This document shows positions 20,640-31,377 of a stretch of 64,000 bases of DNA, piece after piece (positions within the stretch are counted from its first letter, which is position 1; each line of letters starts with the position of its first letter). Both the position numbers and the translations under genes were made by a program. This DNA is from Cinnamomum chago (Eukaryota > Streptophyta > Magnoliopsida > Laurales > Lauraceae): the NCBI GenBank assembly GCA_038049695.1, contig CP142456.1, positions 43,814,001 to 43,878,000 on the forward strand, in the 5' to 3' direction. The notes below the pieces were generated by a model, which saw only the letters and a program-made list of their open reading frames with translations, did not search any database and was not told where the DNA came from.

Positions 20640-22000
20640 AGAACTGCCGATTTTTTTGTCAAGCGTCGAAACTAGGTCAAACGATGTCGGAATGACCTGA
20701 AATTCGACGTGTAGCTTCTGGAGCAGTAGAAGAGACCAACCATAGGCTTTTGTTCAGGTTTTGAAGCCGTTCTGGGTCCTGCAAACGCTTGAGTTTGATT
20801 TCACTGCGAGGGAAATGTCGAGCTTTGACTTTCGGTCAAACGATGTCCGATTGACCTGAAATTTGATGGGTAGCTTCCTCATCAGTAGATAGGACCAACC
20901 ATAGGCTTTCGTTTGAGTTTTGAAGCCATTTGGAGTCATGCAAACGCTTGCCTTTATTTCACCGCGAGGGAAATGCCGAGCTTTGACTTTTGGTCAAACG
21001 ATGTCCGATTGACCTGAAATTCGACGTGTGACTCCCTCATCAGTAGATAAGACCAACCATAGGCTTTCGTTTGAGTTTTGAAGCCATTTGGAGTCATGCA
21101 AACGCTTGCCTTTATTTCACCAAGAGGGAAATGCCAAGCTTTGACTTTCGGTCAAACGATGTCCGATTGACCTAAAATTCGACGTGTGACTCCCCCATCA
21201 GTAGATAAGACCAACCATAGGCTTTCATTTGAATTTTGAAGCCATTTGGAGTCATGCAAACGCTTGCCTTTATTTCACCGCGAGGGAAATGCCGAGCTTT
21301 GACTTCTGGTCAAACGATGTCCGATTGACCTGAAATTCGACGTGTGACTCCCCCATCAGTAGATAAGACCAACCATAGGCTTTCATTTGAGTTTTGAAGC
21401 CATTTTGAGTCATGCAAACGCTTGCCTTTATTTCACCGCGAGGGAAATGCCAAGCTTTGACTTTCGGTCAAACGATGTCCGATTGACCTGAAATTTGATG
21501 GGGAGCCTACTGGAGTCATTTTGAGATGATCCACAAGCTCCGAATTGGGTGCCATAGTCCCGGGGTGCTCCACCGCCGGTAGGCTTTGATTTTGTTCTCG
21601 AGCATCGAAAGTGGGTCAAACGTTGTCAGAATGACCTGAAATTTGATGCACAGCCCTTTTGAGGTATGTAGGAGCCGCCCATGTGCTCTGTTTGATGAGT
21701 GATGACCTCGGTAGTTCTCGCTACCTAAGGGCTTGATTTTGCTGCTCGAGAGTTGATGGAGGGTCAAACGGTGTCGGTTTGACTTGAAACTTGACATGTA
21801 GCCTTTCGGAGGTATTTTGAGACCATCCGTAGGCTTTGATCGAAGATTTGGGGTCTTCGACACTGTCGCCGCTGGTAGCTGCTGCTTAGCTGTTGGAGAA
21901 GTGAAGCTAGGCCAAATGATGTCGGAATGGCCTGAAACTTCATGTATACCTCTCTTTCGGCTGTTTTGAATGACCTTGCAGTTTTTGTTTGATTCTGACA
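20640..22000. repeat. U3 module array of the Tat LTR: five near-perfect 158-bp copies plus diverged ones
   Basis: The landmark 'gaccaaccataggctttc' begins at 20734, 20893, 21051, 21209 and 21367, a spacing of 158-159 bp. A second landmark, 'ggtcaaacgatgtccgattg', recurs in phase. Three further, more diverged modules continue towards the LTR end near 21616, 21761 and 21909, where the same core reads cgttgtcag, cggtgtcgg and atgatgtcgg. The whole U3 thus looks built from one module. Confidence 0.88.
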
Positions 22001-22099
22001 AGATCTGATGCTTGAAGTGGCGCCTGCCTATTTTTGGTAGGATGCGGCTCCATATAGCTTTTGATGTGAAGAGGCAAAGTGACATTTTTGGTGTCAACA

Positions 22100-23612
22100 G
22101 TTACCACAAAATTTTGAGTTGCTGCTAGTTTTCACCTTGGAGGGGCTTAAATCAACAATAAGGGGGCAAGTCTGAATTAATTCTTGGGTTGGGGGAGCCA
22201 AAGGGGGACTGAAGGTGATAGAAGAGGCAAGATGGTGAGATGGAACAACCATCTGATTGTTGGGATCAGAGGAAATGAGGGATGTATCAGTTAAGGTACT
22301 GTTCTCCAAAATAGAGAAGGGATTAGAGCACTCTAAAGCAGAGGCTGGATTGTTTTCAAAATGTTTCCCTGAGATAGATGTAGAAGGAGCAGTAGGGGCA
22401 GGGATATTGGTGGGCTGGGATCCACTGGAGGAGATAAGAGGATTTACCTCAGAAAAAATGGGTTCTTGAGGACAGGTTTTAATAGCAGAGAGAGTTTCCT
22501 TGGAGAATTCTATAAAGGCAACTGTAGCTGAGGGGGTAATCAGCCCAGTTTCTGGCAGTGGCGTCTTCAGCAGACCAGGCTTCGGACTGAAGGGATACTT
22601 ATTGGAAAGGTGACCAGCCGAGAGACATTCCGCACAAGGAGTATTCTCATAAAGCACCTCAACATCCACTGTAGCATCTCCTTCTAGTTCGACAGAGAGG
22701 GAGCTTGGACTGTTCTTTGCCACATCCAACAATGATAAGGTAGACCTTTGATGTGCATCCACGCTGGAACTTCCGCTCGCCACGGGCTTTCAGCTTGACC
22801 TGGAGACCATAGGCGGAGAAGCAGCTTTTTCTTATCTATCTGAAAGAGACTCTGATTAAGCATGCCGTCTCTATCTACTTGGGAGTTGAACCTGAAAATG
22901 AAGTTGCCTTTCTATGTGAGAGAGATAAGGCAGGGCCCGGAAACATGCCAAGAGGAAGAAACCAACTGCTCCAGAGCTTCCAAGGACGGTCTTCTTCCCA
23001 CAAATTTCCGTAAGGCTGAGAAGGAGAAATAGTCTTTACTGTTGATGATCATCTGCTGAGGGATCCTGATTGTGAGTTTACCTTCTTTCCAAGCCGCCGG
23101 GGGAATGGCTGGAGGAGGAGGGAAAACCATAGGGGCAAGACAGTTAGCAAAGGATTTGGGGGGGAAGGGGGGGAATAGGGATAAATGAGGACGAAGAGGA
23201 GGATCTAGGGGGAAGGCTAGTAGATGGGTGAAGGAGGCTCTGAATGTGAATCTATAGCTGTTGAAGCTGCGTTGAGTCCCATGAGGAAAGAGGGGAGGGA
23301 GAAGGAGCTACGAGACCTAAAGTAGAGGTGGAGATGACCTGAGGACTGTGTAGGGGGAGGAATGGAAATCGGATCTAATGGGTGGGAGAGGGATTTTGGG
23401 GGTTTTGGGGGAATAAACTCTCTATCTCTAATGGAAGGGGCTGACGATAGGGAAGAGGTTACCTGAGGTATTGGCGGGTCCGCCGGGGAGGCAGAGTCCT
23501 GGGGAGCACCTGTAGCTGATTGGGCGGGCAGATCAGGGTTGATTGCAAAACAGGGATGAGGGGGAGGTTTCGGGGGAACATGGAACTCTTCCATGGGGAC
23601 CTTAGTCAATTA
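22100..23612 (-). mobile_element. LINE ORF1 remnant (DUF4283 and zinc-knuckle protein), truncated
   Basis: Minus strand. An ATG at 23609 opens a proline-rich N-terminus (23609-23217). Then comes a DUF4283-type segment (about 23070-22770, 'WKEGKLTIRIPQQMI', 'GRRPSLEALEQLV', 'FIFRFNSQVDRDGML') and a zinc knuckle near 22595-22636 with C-x2-C-x4-H but Tyr where the last Cys is expected. A Ser/Thr/Pro-rich tail follows until the Tat insertion cuts it at 22099/22100. An in-frame TAG lies at 22912-22914, and the frame changes near 22720 and between 23217 and 23130. This domain pair is typical of plant L1-like LINE ORF1, an RNA-binding protein. No endonuclease or reverse transcriptase is present. A decayed host DUF4283 gene is possible but less likely in this setting. 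Confidence 0.7.
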
Positions 23613-23624
23613 ACAAATTCAAAA

Positions 23625-25790
23625 TTAAAATTACTTGTACGAATAGCTCGGGATACTTCTGAGCTATTTGCTCCTCAAGCTCCCATGTAGCTTCACTAGG
23701 TTCATGATGATCCCAAAGAACCTTAACCCATTTTATCGTCCTCATACGTAGGACCGCTTCTTGGTATCAATAATCTGAATTGGCTTCTCAACATATGTGG
23801 TGTTGGGTAACACTTCGATCTCTTTGTGATGAATGACATGTGAAGGATCAGCCACATACTTCCGAAGCATCGAAAAATGGAAAACATTATGTATACCGAA
23901 GAGTTTTGCTGGAAGGTCTAGGCGATAAGCCACATTTCCAAATATGCTTTTAAACTTGAAGGGTCCAATGAATCTCGGCGAAAGTTTTCCTTTTTGCCCG
24001 AATCAGATAATACCCTTCATCGGGGAAGTCTTTAAAATGATTAAATCATCAACGATGAATTCCAGATCATGCTGATGATTGTCAGCATAGCTTTTCTGCC
24101 TTGATCTAGCAATTTTTAGCCGGTCTTGCACTTTCTGAACTCTCTCTGCTATCTCAGCAATGATTGAAGAACCGTGGAAACTTCGAGTTCGAACTTCTTC
24201 CCAGCTTACTGGAGTCCTACATCTTCGACCATACAATGCTTCAAATGGTGTCATCTCAATTTTGGAGTGATAGTTGTTGTTGTACCCAAATTCGTACAAT
24301 GCTAAATGGTCATCCGAATCACTCTCGAAATCAACAATGCTGGCACGAAGCAAGTCTTCTAAAGTTTGTATAGTCCGCTCTGATTGTCCGTCAGTCTGTG
24401 GATGATAAGCAGTACTAAACCGACGTCTAGTGCGCATGGAACTCTAAAATGACTGCCAGAATGCAGATACAAACCGACTATCTCGATCAGAAACAATCGA
24501 GACCGGTGTTCCATGTAATAGAGTCACTTTTTTGACAAACAATCTAGACATATCACTGAATCCCATATCCTTTCTAAATGGAAGGAAGTGTGCGGACTTT
24601 GTAAGACGGTCAACAATCACCCATATGGCATCGTGTTGTTTTTTCATCCTCAGTAAACTAGATACAAAGTCCATTGTGATGTGCTCCCACTTCCATCTAG
24701 GAATATTCAGTGGGTGAAGTAATCTCGGTGGCTTCCGGTGCTCAAATTTCACCCGCTGGCAAGTCAAACAGGAAGACACATAACCTGCTATCTTTCGCTT
24801 CATGTTATTCCACCAGAATCTGCTGTTGAGATTTTTATACAGTTTAGTGCTTCCTGGATGCATGAAATATCTTGTGTGATGATCTTCAAACATCACTGCC
24901 TGCTTTAAATCTTCGTGTGCTGGTATACACAATCGGTTTCTAAAGTAGAGAACTCCTTCTACCAATACGAAGTCTGGCCTCGCTGTAATGTTGTCCTTGA
25001 TCTTTACTAACTTAGGGTCTTCAAACTGTCTATCTTTGATTTGTTTGATAAGTACATGTTTGAATACAGACATTGCTGCAACCATTATCCGGTCACTCAC
25101 TATTTCAAAGGACATGTCTTGATCCCTAAACTCTTCAATCAGGTTCCACTCGCCAACCAATGATGCCAAGTCAGTAGATTTCCTACTCAAAGCATCATCC
25201 ACAACATTACCATTTCCAGGTACATAAGTAAATGGAAAGTCGTAGTCCTTGATAAGCTCTAACCAACGGCGTTGTCTCAGGTTAATATCCTTCTGAGTGA
25301 ACAAGTACTGAAGCCTTCTGTGATCGCAGTGGACTTCAAAAGTCTCTCCATACAGATAATGTCTCCATTGCTTTAGCGCGAACACAACTGCCACGAGTTC
25401 TAGATCATGAGTATCATAATTCTTCTCATGCTTCTTCAACTGACGCGAACCATAGGCATCACATTGCCGTTTTGCATCAACACACATCCCAATCCTATAC
25501 CCGAGGCATCTGAGTAAATCTCAAATCCTCCTCTTCCATAGGGTAAGGACAAGATCGGGGCTGCAATCAACTTTTGCTTCAAAGCCTGGAAACTAGACTC
25601 ACAGATATCATTCCATTGGAATGGAACGTTCTTCCGAGTCAGTTTCGTTAATGGCGCTGCTACCTTTGAGAAGTCCTTGACGAATCTTCTATAGTAGGCT
25701 GCCAAACCTAAGAAGCTTCTGACTTCAGGTAGACTCTTCGGACTCTGCCAATTAGTAATTGCTCCAATCTTAGCTGGGTCAACCGCTAAT
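23625..25790 (-). mobile_element. Chromovirus-type Ty3/gypsy pol fragment
   Basis: Minus strand, without LTRs. In order it has the RT end and RNase H start ('[20 protein letters not shown]'), RNase H ('[14 protein letters not shown]', 'HDLELVAVVFALKQWRHYLY'), integrase zinc finger ('CLTCQRVKFEHRKP'), core ('[15 protein letters not shown]', 'IVSDRDSRFVSAFWQSF', '[20 protein letters not shown]') and a C-terminal chromodomain-like region ending near 23630. It resembles the Tekay/Del group, as does element E. It is broken, with a few frame breaks; gag, protease and most of RT are absent. Confidence 0.9.
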
Positions 25791-26028
25791 TTGACCCTCG
25801 CCCCGGCCAAACCCCATTCCACAACCAGGAGAAACAGGGCAATGGGTTGGTCCACCTATTTGTCGGCTCACATGGGCTGAGATGCAAGCTCGGAAAGAGA
25901 GGGGACTTTGCTACAATTGCGATGAGAAATTCGGGTCGGGACACAAATGCAAAAATCTATAGATTTTCCTATGAGAAGCTATAGATGAATTAGAAGACCC
26001 ATTAGATGAAGACACGAAGGAAGAAGAG
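25790..26028 (+). mobile_element. Gag zinc-knuckle fragment of another Ty3/gypsy element
   Basis: On the plus strand, 'RLTWAEMQARKERGLCYNCD' followed by 'EKFGSGHKCK' (about 25865-25955) is the zinc knuckle and lead-in typical of Reina- or galadriel-type chromovirus gags, and an acidic tail follows. It points away from the adjacent minus-strand pol fragment, so the two come from different elements or from a rearranged one. It ends where LTR D begins. It is a short relic. Confidence 0.7.
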
Positions 26029-27484
26029 TGTCATGACCCCAAATCTGAATTAAGGGATCGCGACGCTCGCAGAAGCTCACTAGCGAGAGTTTTAATGAAT
26101 TGTGAGAACCCGACCCCTAATCTCTTAGATTAGTGTTGTTTTATTTGTGGATTAGTTCTTTTAGTGGGATTAGTAGTTGTTGGGTTGAGTTTGTGAGCTA
26201 GAATGATTTTTCTTCTAGTTTTGGGCTTTTGAGTGCTTTAGTAGCTAGTGGGGCCCTTTGGGGGTTCCCTTTTCGGCTTTGCATTTACTTGTGAGATTTT
26301 CCCGATTTGTTTCGTATTGTGTTTTTGGCCCTTTGCATTCATCTTGAGGAATCCTACAACTTTCATGTTGATCCCGTACCCATTTGAGAACCCGAAACCC
26401 AATTTCTTGGCCTTGAGGGCAAAACAGTCATTGCACACCAAATCTGTACCCAAAACTTGATATTCTCGAAATCCGTGAAACATATACTTTTTGGAAACTA
26501 GAAATTTTGACGATCATTTCTTCCTTCTTCGTCGAATTCATCCGAGGTCCCGAATTAGATGATTTCAGCCACCCAAGTCCCTTAAGTTGTGGGACCCAAC
26601 CTCCTTTGTTAACATAAGAGAACCCACCTCCTTCATTCATTTCATTCACCATTGTTCCAGCACAGCCAGCTGAACCTAGGGTTTTCCCTTGTGTTTCTCT
26701 TCTTCTTCTTGCTTCTCCATCTCCAAGCCACACCAAGAGTTCATCAATCAAGAAATGGAGACCATCTTCTTCTTCCTCTTCACCATGGCTCCCTATTGAT
26801 ACCATTCTTGGAGAAATCTGCTCATATTGAGACCTTCCTTGAGCTTGTTCTTCTCATTTGGAAGTCATCCAAGTAAGTGATTCTTCCCATCTTCTAGATT
26901 TGTTGTCTCCTAGACCTTGAGAAGCTACATTTGCATTATTGTTGGTTCATTCATTTTCATTCTTGGTTTAACCCATTTTAGGGTTTGTTTTGGGGGTTTT
27001 TGTAGAGATTGTGGATCTTGAGCTTGAGAGGTGATTAGGAGCTTGATTTGCTTGATTAGAGTCAAAGGCAAGTGGATGAATGGATTGTTTTGATTATTAA
27101 CATGTTTTGTGAGAAAAATCTTGTTTCATTAAGGGTTTTGGTGATTTTAGTAGTTGTCTTCACTATGATTAATATTGATTTCGAAATGTGCTTATTGATG
27201 AGTTTATTTCCCTCTTGTTCATGCTTGGAAAATGTATGCATCATATTGTCAAGGTTTCAAATGGTTTCACATGAATGAGTCTTCTCCACCTTGAGATTTG
27301 TTATGAATGGAAAGAATGGAAAGGGAGAAACTTGAAATGAGGAGCTCTTTAGCTCATATTATTGTCTTGGAAACATGTATTTAGTCTTCTTGTTTATAGT
27401 TCTATGTAATTGTTTAAGTGTTGGAAAGGTTGTAAAAAGGAAGAGAAAGAGGACAGCTGAACTGGTCCGGAATCCATTTCTGGA

Positions 27485-27640
27485 CCGTTCGCTCGAGCGA
27501 CCATGACACTTCGCTCGAGCGACCTGTCCAGGAAAGGATTTGGGCGTTTCCAGTAGCTTGGTCGCTCGAACGCATTTAAATAACCGCTCGACCGATGAGT
27601 TCGCTCGAGCGGACTCTTCGACTCGCTCGAGCGATGCGGT
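27485..27640. repeat. CGCTCGAGCG palindrome array in LTR C
   Basis: The sequence contains 'ttcgctcgagcgaccatg', 'cttcgctcgagcgacctg', 'ggtcgctcgaacgca', 'accgctcgaccgat', 'gttcgctcgagcggact' and 'actcgctcgagcgatg' within about 155 bp. The 10-bp core is a perfect palindrome containing CTCGAG. Spacers are unrelated. Confidence 0.92.
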
Positions 27641-28959
27641 CTGCCTGGCTAGGCCACGTTGGGATAACGTTGAACTGTTTTAATGCACTGAGACAGAAAT
27701 TTCGACCGATCGATCGGACCGATCAGTTTGAGTCCAGTGAAATTTGATATTGTTTTTTTTTGGAAACCTTTGGGCTTTCTATGAGTCCTAGGGGTGTATA
27801 CCTTAGTGTTAAGACCAATTATACCCTAATCTAAGGTCTCTAAGACTAGGGAACTAAAAGAAAAGAATGGTGATGATCTAGACACTAATTCTCGGTTTTA
27901 GGTGGGACCATGGCTACCCTTTTTGGACTGATTGGACTATGTGTGAGAATGTCTTGAGCCGACACGCCTCATGGTTGGTTCGGATGCATCGAAGTTCAAT
28001 CCATTTCAATCTTGAACGGGATGGAACGACGCGATATCTTATTTATATCTAAACACAAGTCTTTCCCTTGGTTATCGCGAATTCTATTCCTTTCGGTGAC
28101 TGAATAGGTTGCCCGATGTTTCCGGATTAATGTCATGCCTAGGATGGACCGTTTATAATCTTGATTCTTGCTATTGTAACATCTAATACTACCCATAAGC
28201 TCATTTTAAGTTTTGAAAATCGAAAAGTGCATAAGGAGCCTGGAATGTCTTCAAACTCAAGGAGTACCAAGTAATTATTATAATCGACATACGGGACCCC
28301 TAGTCACTTAAATAGATCTTGAAATCAATATTCTTCCCGAAATGGTATAGTGCATTATATTTCCTCATTTCCCAAGATTTGCATCACATGACTTGTTTCC
28401 CGAAAGCATTGAAGTTACTCTAGTAACAGTTATTTGTCCCGAAGTGCATTGCACCACATGAAATGTTAGTGTGCCCTTGAGCACCCCCGTCTTGCCCGTA
28501 TATCTATTGTACTTGATTTAATTGCATATGTCTCGATTGTATTTGACCTATGAGTCGGCACCACTAAGCTTGGATAACCTTGTTGGTCTGATCCACTGAC
28601 TTGGAGATCCCCCTCTTGTCCCGCCAGCTGCAGCTTGGATCCCGCTACCCGGTTATTACCGTGGTCTTGTCCTGATACCGCAGATTGCTACTGTGGTCCC
28701 TGATGCCCGGCTCTCTACCGTGGTCATGTATAGTATATGTATATGCATTCATGAGATCCACTGTTTCTCCTCACCTCGAGTGACTGAGATCAGGGCCTAG
28801 TTATTGCTCTATCGCTTTAGTGATAGAGGACTTAGCTTCGTGTGGTTGCCATCTTGCCAGTTCCCGATTCCTTGGATACCCGACATGTTTTATATTGCTT
28901 ACTTGCTTTCCGATAAATGATTCGTTTCCTTTATGAAAGTTGTTATTTAAACAAGTGTT

Positions 28960-29640
28960 AATATTCTCCAATGTAAATTCGGTTATTATTATATTGCCTT
29001 CTGTTCTTTATACCCGCACATGTTTTAAATGAATGTCGGTAGGGCGAATACCCATGCTTTTACATATGTTTCACACGATCGATGGTTTTACTAGATTTAC
29101 ATGATTACACATGTTTTAAATGATTACCCGAATTGTTAAATATTCGTGCTTTGTTTTAAATGACACTTGTTTGCCAGATTCCTACGTCTATACCTGTTTT
29201 AAACGATACCCGGTTTGTTAAAAATCCATGCGTTGAAATATGTTTAAGTGAACATTAGTTTTGTCAGATTTCTTTGGTTACACCTGTTTACATGAACACC
29301 CGGTTTGTTAAATATCCGTATTTCTACATAGGTTTCAAATGGACATTGGTTTTGCTAGACTGCTATGAATACCTGGTTTGTTGTATACTTATGTTTTTAC
29401 TTAAGTTTCAAATGAACGTTGTTTTGCCATACCACTATATTTATACGTGTTTTAGACTAACACTCGATTGTCAAATATCTATGATTATAGATGATGTAAA
29501 AAAACACATGTTTTATTAGATATTCATGTTTTTACCCATGCTTGAAATGAATACAGGTTTTCCCCGAGATTTCCGACTTTTGCACCCGTTTAATTATATG
29601 CAGCATTTGATCGAATAACATGATTTATCATATGTTTTAT
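28960..29640. repeat. Degenerate 85-bp tandem repeat in LTR C
   Basis: The phrases 'cacatgttttaaatga' and 'cacccggtttgttaaatatcc' recur with variation. The second phrase occurs near 29127, 29209 and 29299, a spacing of 82-90 bp, and weaker copies extend to about 29600. Copies are well diverged. Confidence 0.7.
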
Positions 29641-31377
29641 TCTTCAGTATATTATTATCTTTTCATCCACCTGCCAGACCGTCGTGTCTGACCCACTACT
29701 TTTGGTACTCAGGTTCAGATTTCTTCGTCCTGAGTTGAGTGCTTGAGTTGGCTGTGGAGCCATGTTTTGCAGGTTGTTCTGTCGGCTATGTCATGTAGAC
29801 ATTGAGCTTGATATCGGAGCTACGTCACATTTGGGTAGTAGTTTATAGCTTATTGTTGTATGGCTTCTATTAGCCTTTTTCTTGGGGATTCTTAATTAAT
29901 GTACATTGATAATTGTAACTTGAACATATTTGGGAATGTAATATCCTGTTACTGTCAGCTCTGTAATTTATTGTGATGGTTACTCCAGTCTGATATGATT
30001 CTTGATATAATAGCTATGTGCTAAAGGTTGAGTGCGACGCGGAATCCGATGGCCACGGACTTCGGGTCGCAACGCCACAAATGCTTCCGCAAAATATTCA
30101 GAATGTGTTGTCTTCACACACGCGGATCTTGGGAGAAAAATATATTTATGCTAAATCCCATTCCCGCCCCCGAGGTTTCGGTTCGGGGGCGTGACATGAA
30201 TAATAATTAATTATGATTTTTCATGCGCATTTTTCCATAGGATTTCGCTATGTGAGGATTACTAGGCCCTCAGATCCATGAGAGATATCATGGTGGAAGC
30301 TTGTGTGAGCCATTGCGTATGACAAGCATGATAAAACATTCACATGGCATCATATAGACTACTAGCAGAATGAAACCCATGCCATAATTAAGATTCAAGT
30401 CTAAATAAAGTAAAAGGTGCAGTAAGTCTTAAATTACAATCCCCACAAAAGGCCTAAGACCTTGGCCAATAAAACATCCATAAAAGTTAATAGAAAATTC
30501 CCAACATATAGAAACCCCCAAAAAGAAATTCCAACATATTGTCGTGAACTCCACAGAATCAGATGATATACTCTACATCATCAGCCATCCACTCTCATAC
30601 AATTGGTGAATCTTGTTGGACTGCCTCAAAGTTCTGTTTGGCATGAGGAGTTCGAGTTCGATACCAATAGTAACAAGTGTAGAATCAGACAATAATGCAT
30701 GGTAAGATTCCATAATAAGAGCATAGCATGTTTATAACAAGACGAATAAAAACATGTTAATTCATAATCCGACAAGTAAAGCATAAATGAGGCAAGTTCT
30801 TGAAAAGTGAGTAAAGTAACATGATATTCAAATTCCATAATAATAATCATAACCTAACGGCATCCACACGGGTTAATTCCACTGGGTCATCAATTGTAAG
30901 ACCCCGACCTGAGTGACCTCGATTAGCGTTAATTAAGTTGTGTTTTAGTTCTAAGTGTGATTAGTGGATTTTGATTTAAGTTGGGATTATTATAGCTTTG
31001 GGGAATTTTGAGTGCATTTGTGATTAGTGGGACCTTTTGGGGGTTCTTTTAGTGACTTTGCGCGTGATTGAGAGATTATTCCAAATTTCCGATAATTCTT
31101 GTTTTAGCCTCGTTTTACTTATCTCATTAATCTCTATAACTTCCGTGTTTACTCCGTTCCTGTTCGAGACCCCGAAACCCTACTTCTTTTATGTTAGGGG
31201 CAAAACAGTCTTTTTACATAAAAATCTGGACACTAATTTCAATATCTCTGAAACCCGCAAAATATATACTTTTTGGAAACTAGAAATTTCGACGATCATT
31301 TCTTCCGTCTTCGTCGAACGCATCCGAGATCCCGAGAAACATGTTTCTAGCCCGATAAATTATATTTGTTGTGGGAC

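Larger units (their letters stand above)
1..22099 (-). mobile_element. Giant Tat/Ogre-lineage Ty3/gypsy LTR retrotransposon (left end outside window)
   Basis: The two ends are the same sequence: bases 1-524 match 21576-22099 without indels and with 5 differences by my count. The right LTR spans 18920-22099, starts and ends TG..CA as in plant LTRs, and is followed on the minus strand by a primer-site-like sequence and then gag, protease, reverse transcriptase, RNase H, a second archaeal-type RNase H and integrase. The second RNase H and the very long 3' region are marks of the Tat/Ogre lineage. A solo LTR (13052-16179) lies in gag. With a full left LTR the element would be about 21-22 kb without that insertion. 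LTR divergence near 1% suggests well under one million years at the usual grass rate of 1.3e-8. It is broken: besides the insertion, a handful of frame breaks are visible, although the pol part is one long open frame. Confidence 0.93.
18920..22099 (-). repeat. Tat element 5' LTR, complete, 3180 bp
   Basis: The LTR begins TGTTGACACC at 22099 on the minus strand and ends ..CCATCA at 18920. U3 (about 19720-22099) contains the 158-bp module array; a TATA box lies at 19711-19719. Near the end are three copies of 'tgccgtgaaaggcgatttt' (19171-19230). Bases 22100-22104 (gttac) should be the target duplication, but its partner lies outside the window. Short open frames here have no family match. Confidence 0.92.
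26101..30196 (+). mobile_element. Solo LTR C, 4096 bp, Tekay-like family
   Basis: The insertion is flanked by the duplication tgaat (26096-26100 and 30197-30201), starts TGTGAGAACCCGACCCC and ends ..GGGGGCGTGACA. Internal blocks match LTRs A and E ('aacctagggtttt', 'tttttggaaactagaaattt', the 'ccagaccgtcgtgtctgacc' block near 29675). It is about 1 kb longer than its relatives, partly because of a degenerate 85-bp repeat (28960-29640). It has a CGCTCGAGCG palindrome array at 27485-27640. It contains no coding domain. Confidence 0.9.
26029..30894 (-). mobile_element. LTR D (partial), Tekay-like family, interrupted by C and cut by E
   Basis: D starts TGTCATGACCCC at 26029, the same style of end as LTRs A and B. 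Bases 26029-26100 and 30202-30894 are the visible D sequence: after the C insertion it continues with 'tttttccataggatttcgct' and 'gtgaggatt', matching the 'ttcccacaggt.tccgcggtgaggat' block just inside the same end of A and B. At 30894 it is cut by element E; the remainder should lie beyond 64000. I see no coding sequence in it. Confidence 0.65.

Noticed and set aside
20279-20700. Overlapping 60-120-residue frames within the Tat LTR
   Set aside because: They overlap on both strands, fall in the U3/R region of a proven LTR and match no family I know.
20640-21500. CRISPR-like regular repeats
   Set aside because: Units are 158 bp with no unique spacers and lie inside an LTR; plain tandem repeats of a plant element.
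22094-23609. Host DUF4283 or zinc-knuckle gene
   Set aside because: An in-frame stop, two frame changes, no introns, and location among mobile elements favour a LINE ORF1 relic; kept as the alternative.
26101-30196. A full element instead of a solo LTR
   Set aside because: No gag or pol domain, primer site or second LTR inside; one TG..CA unit with a single 5-bp duplication.
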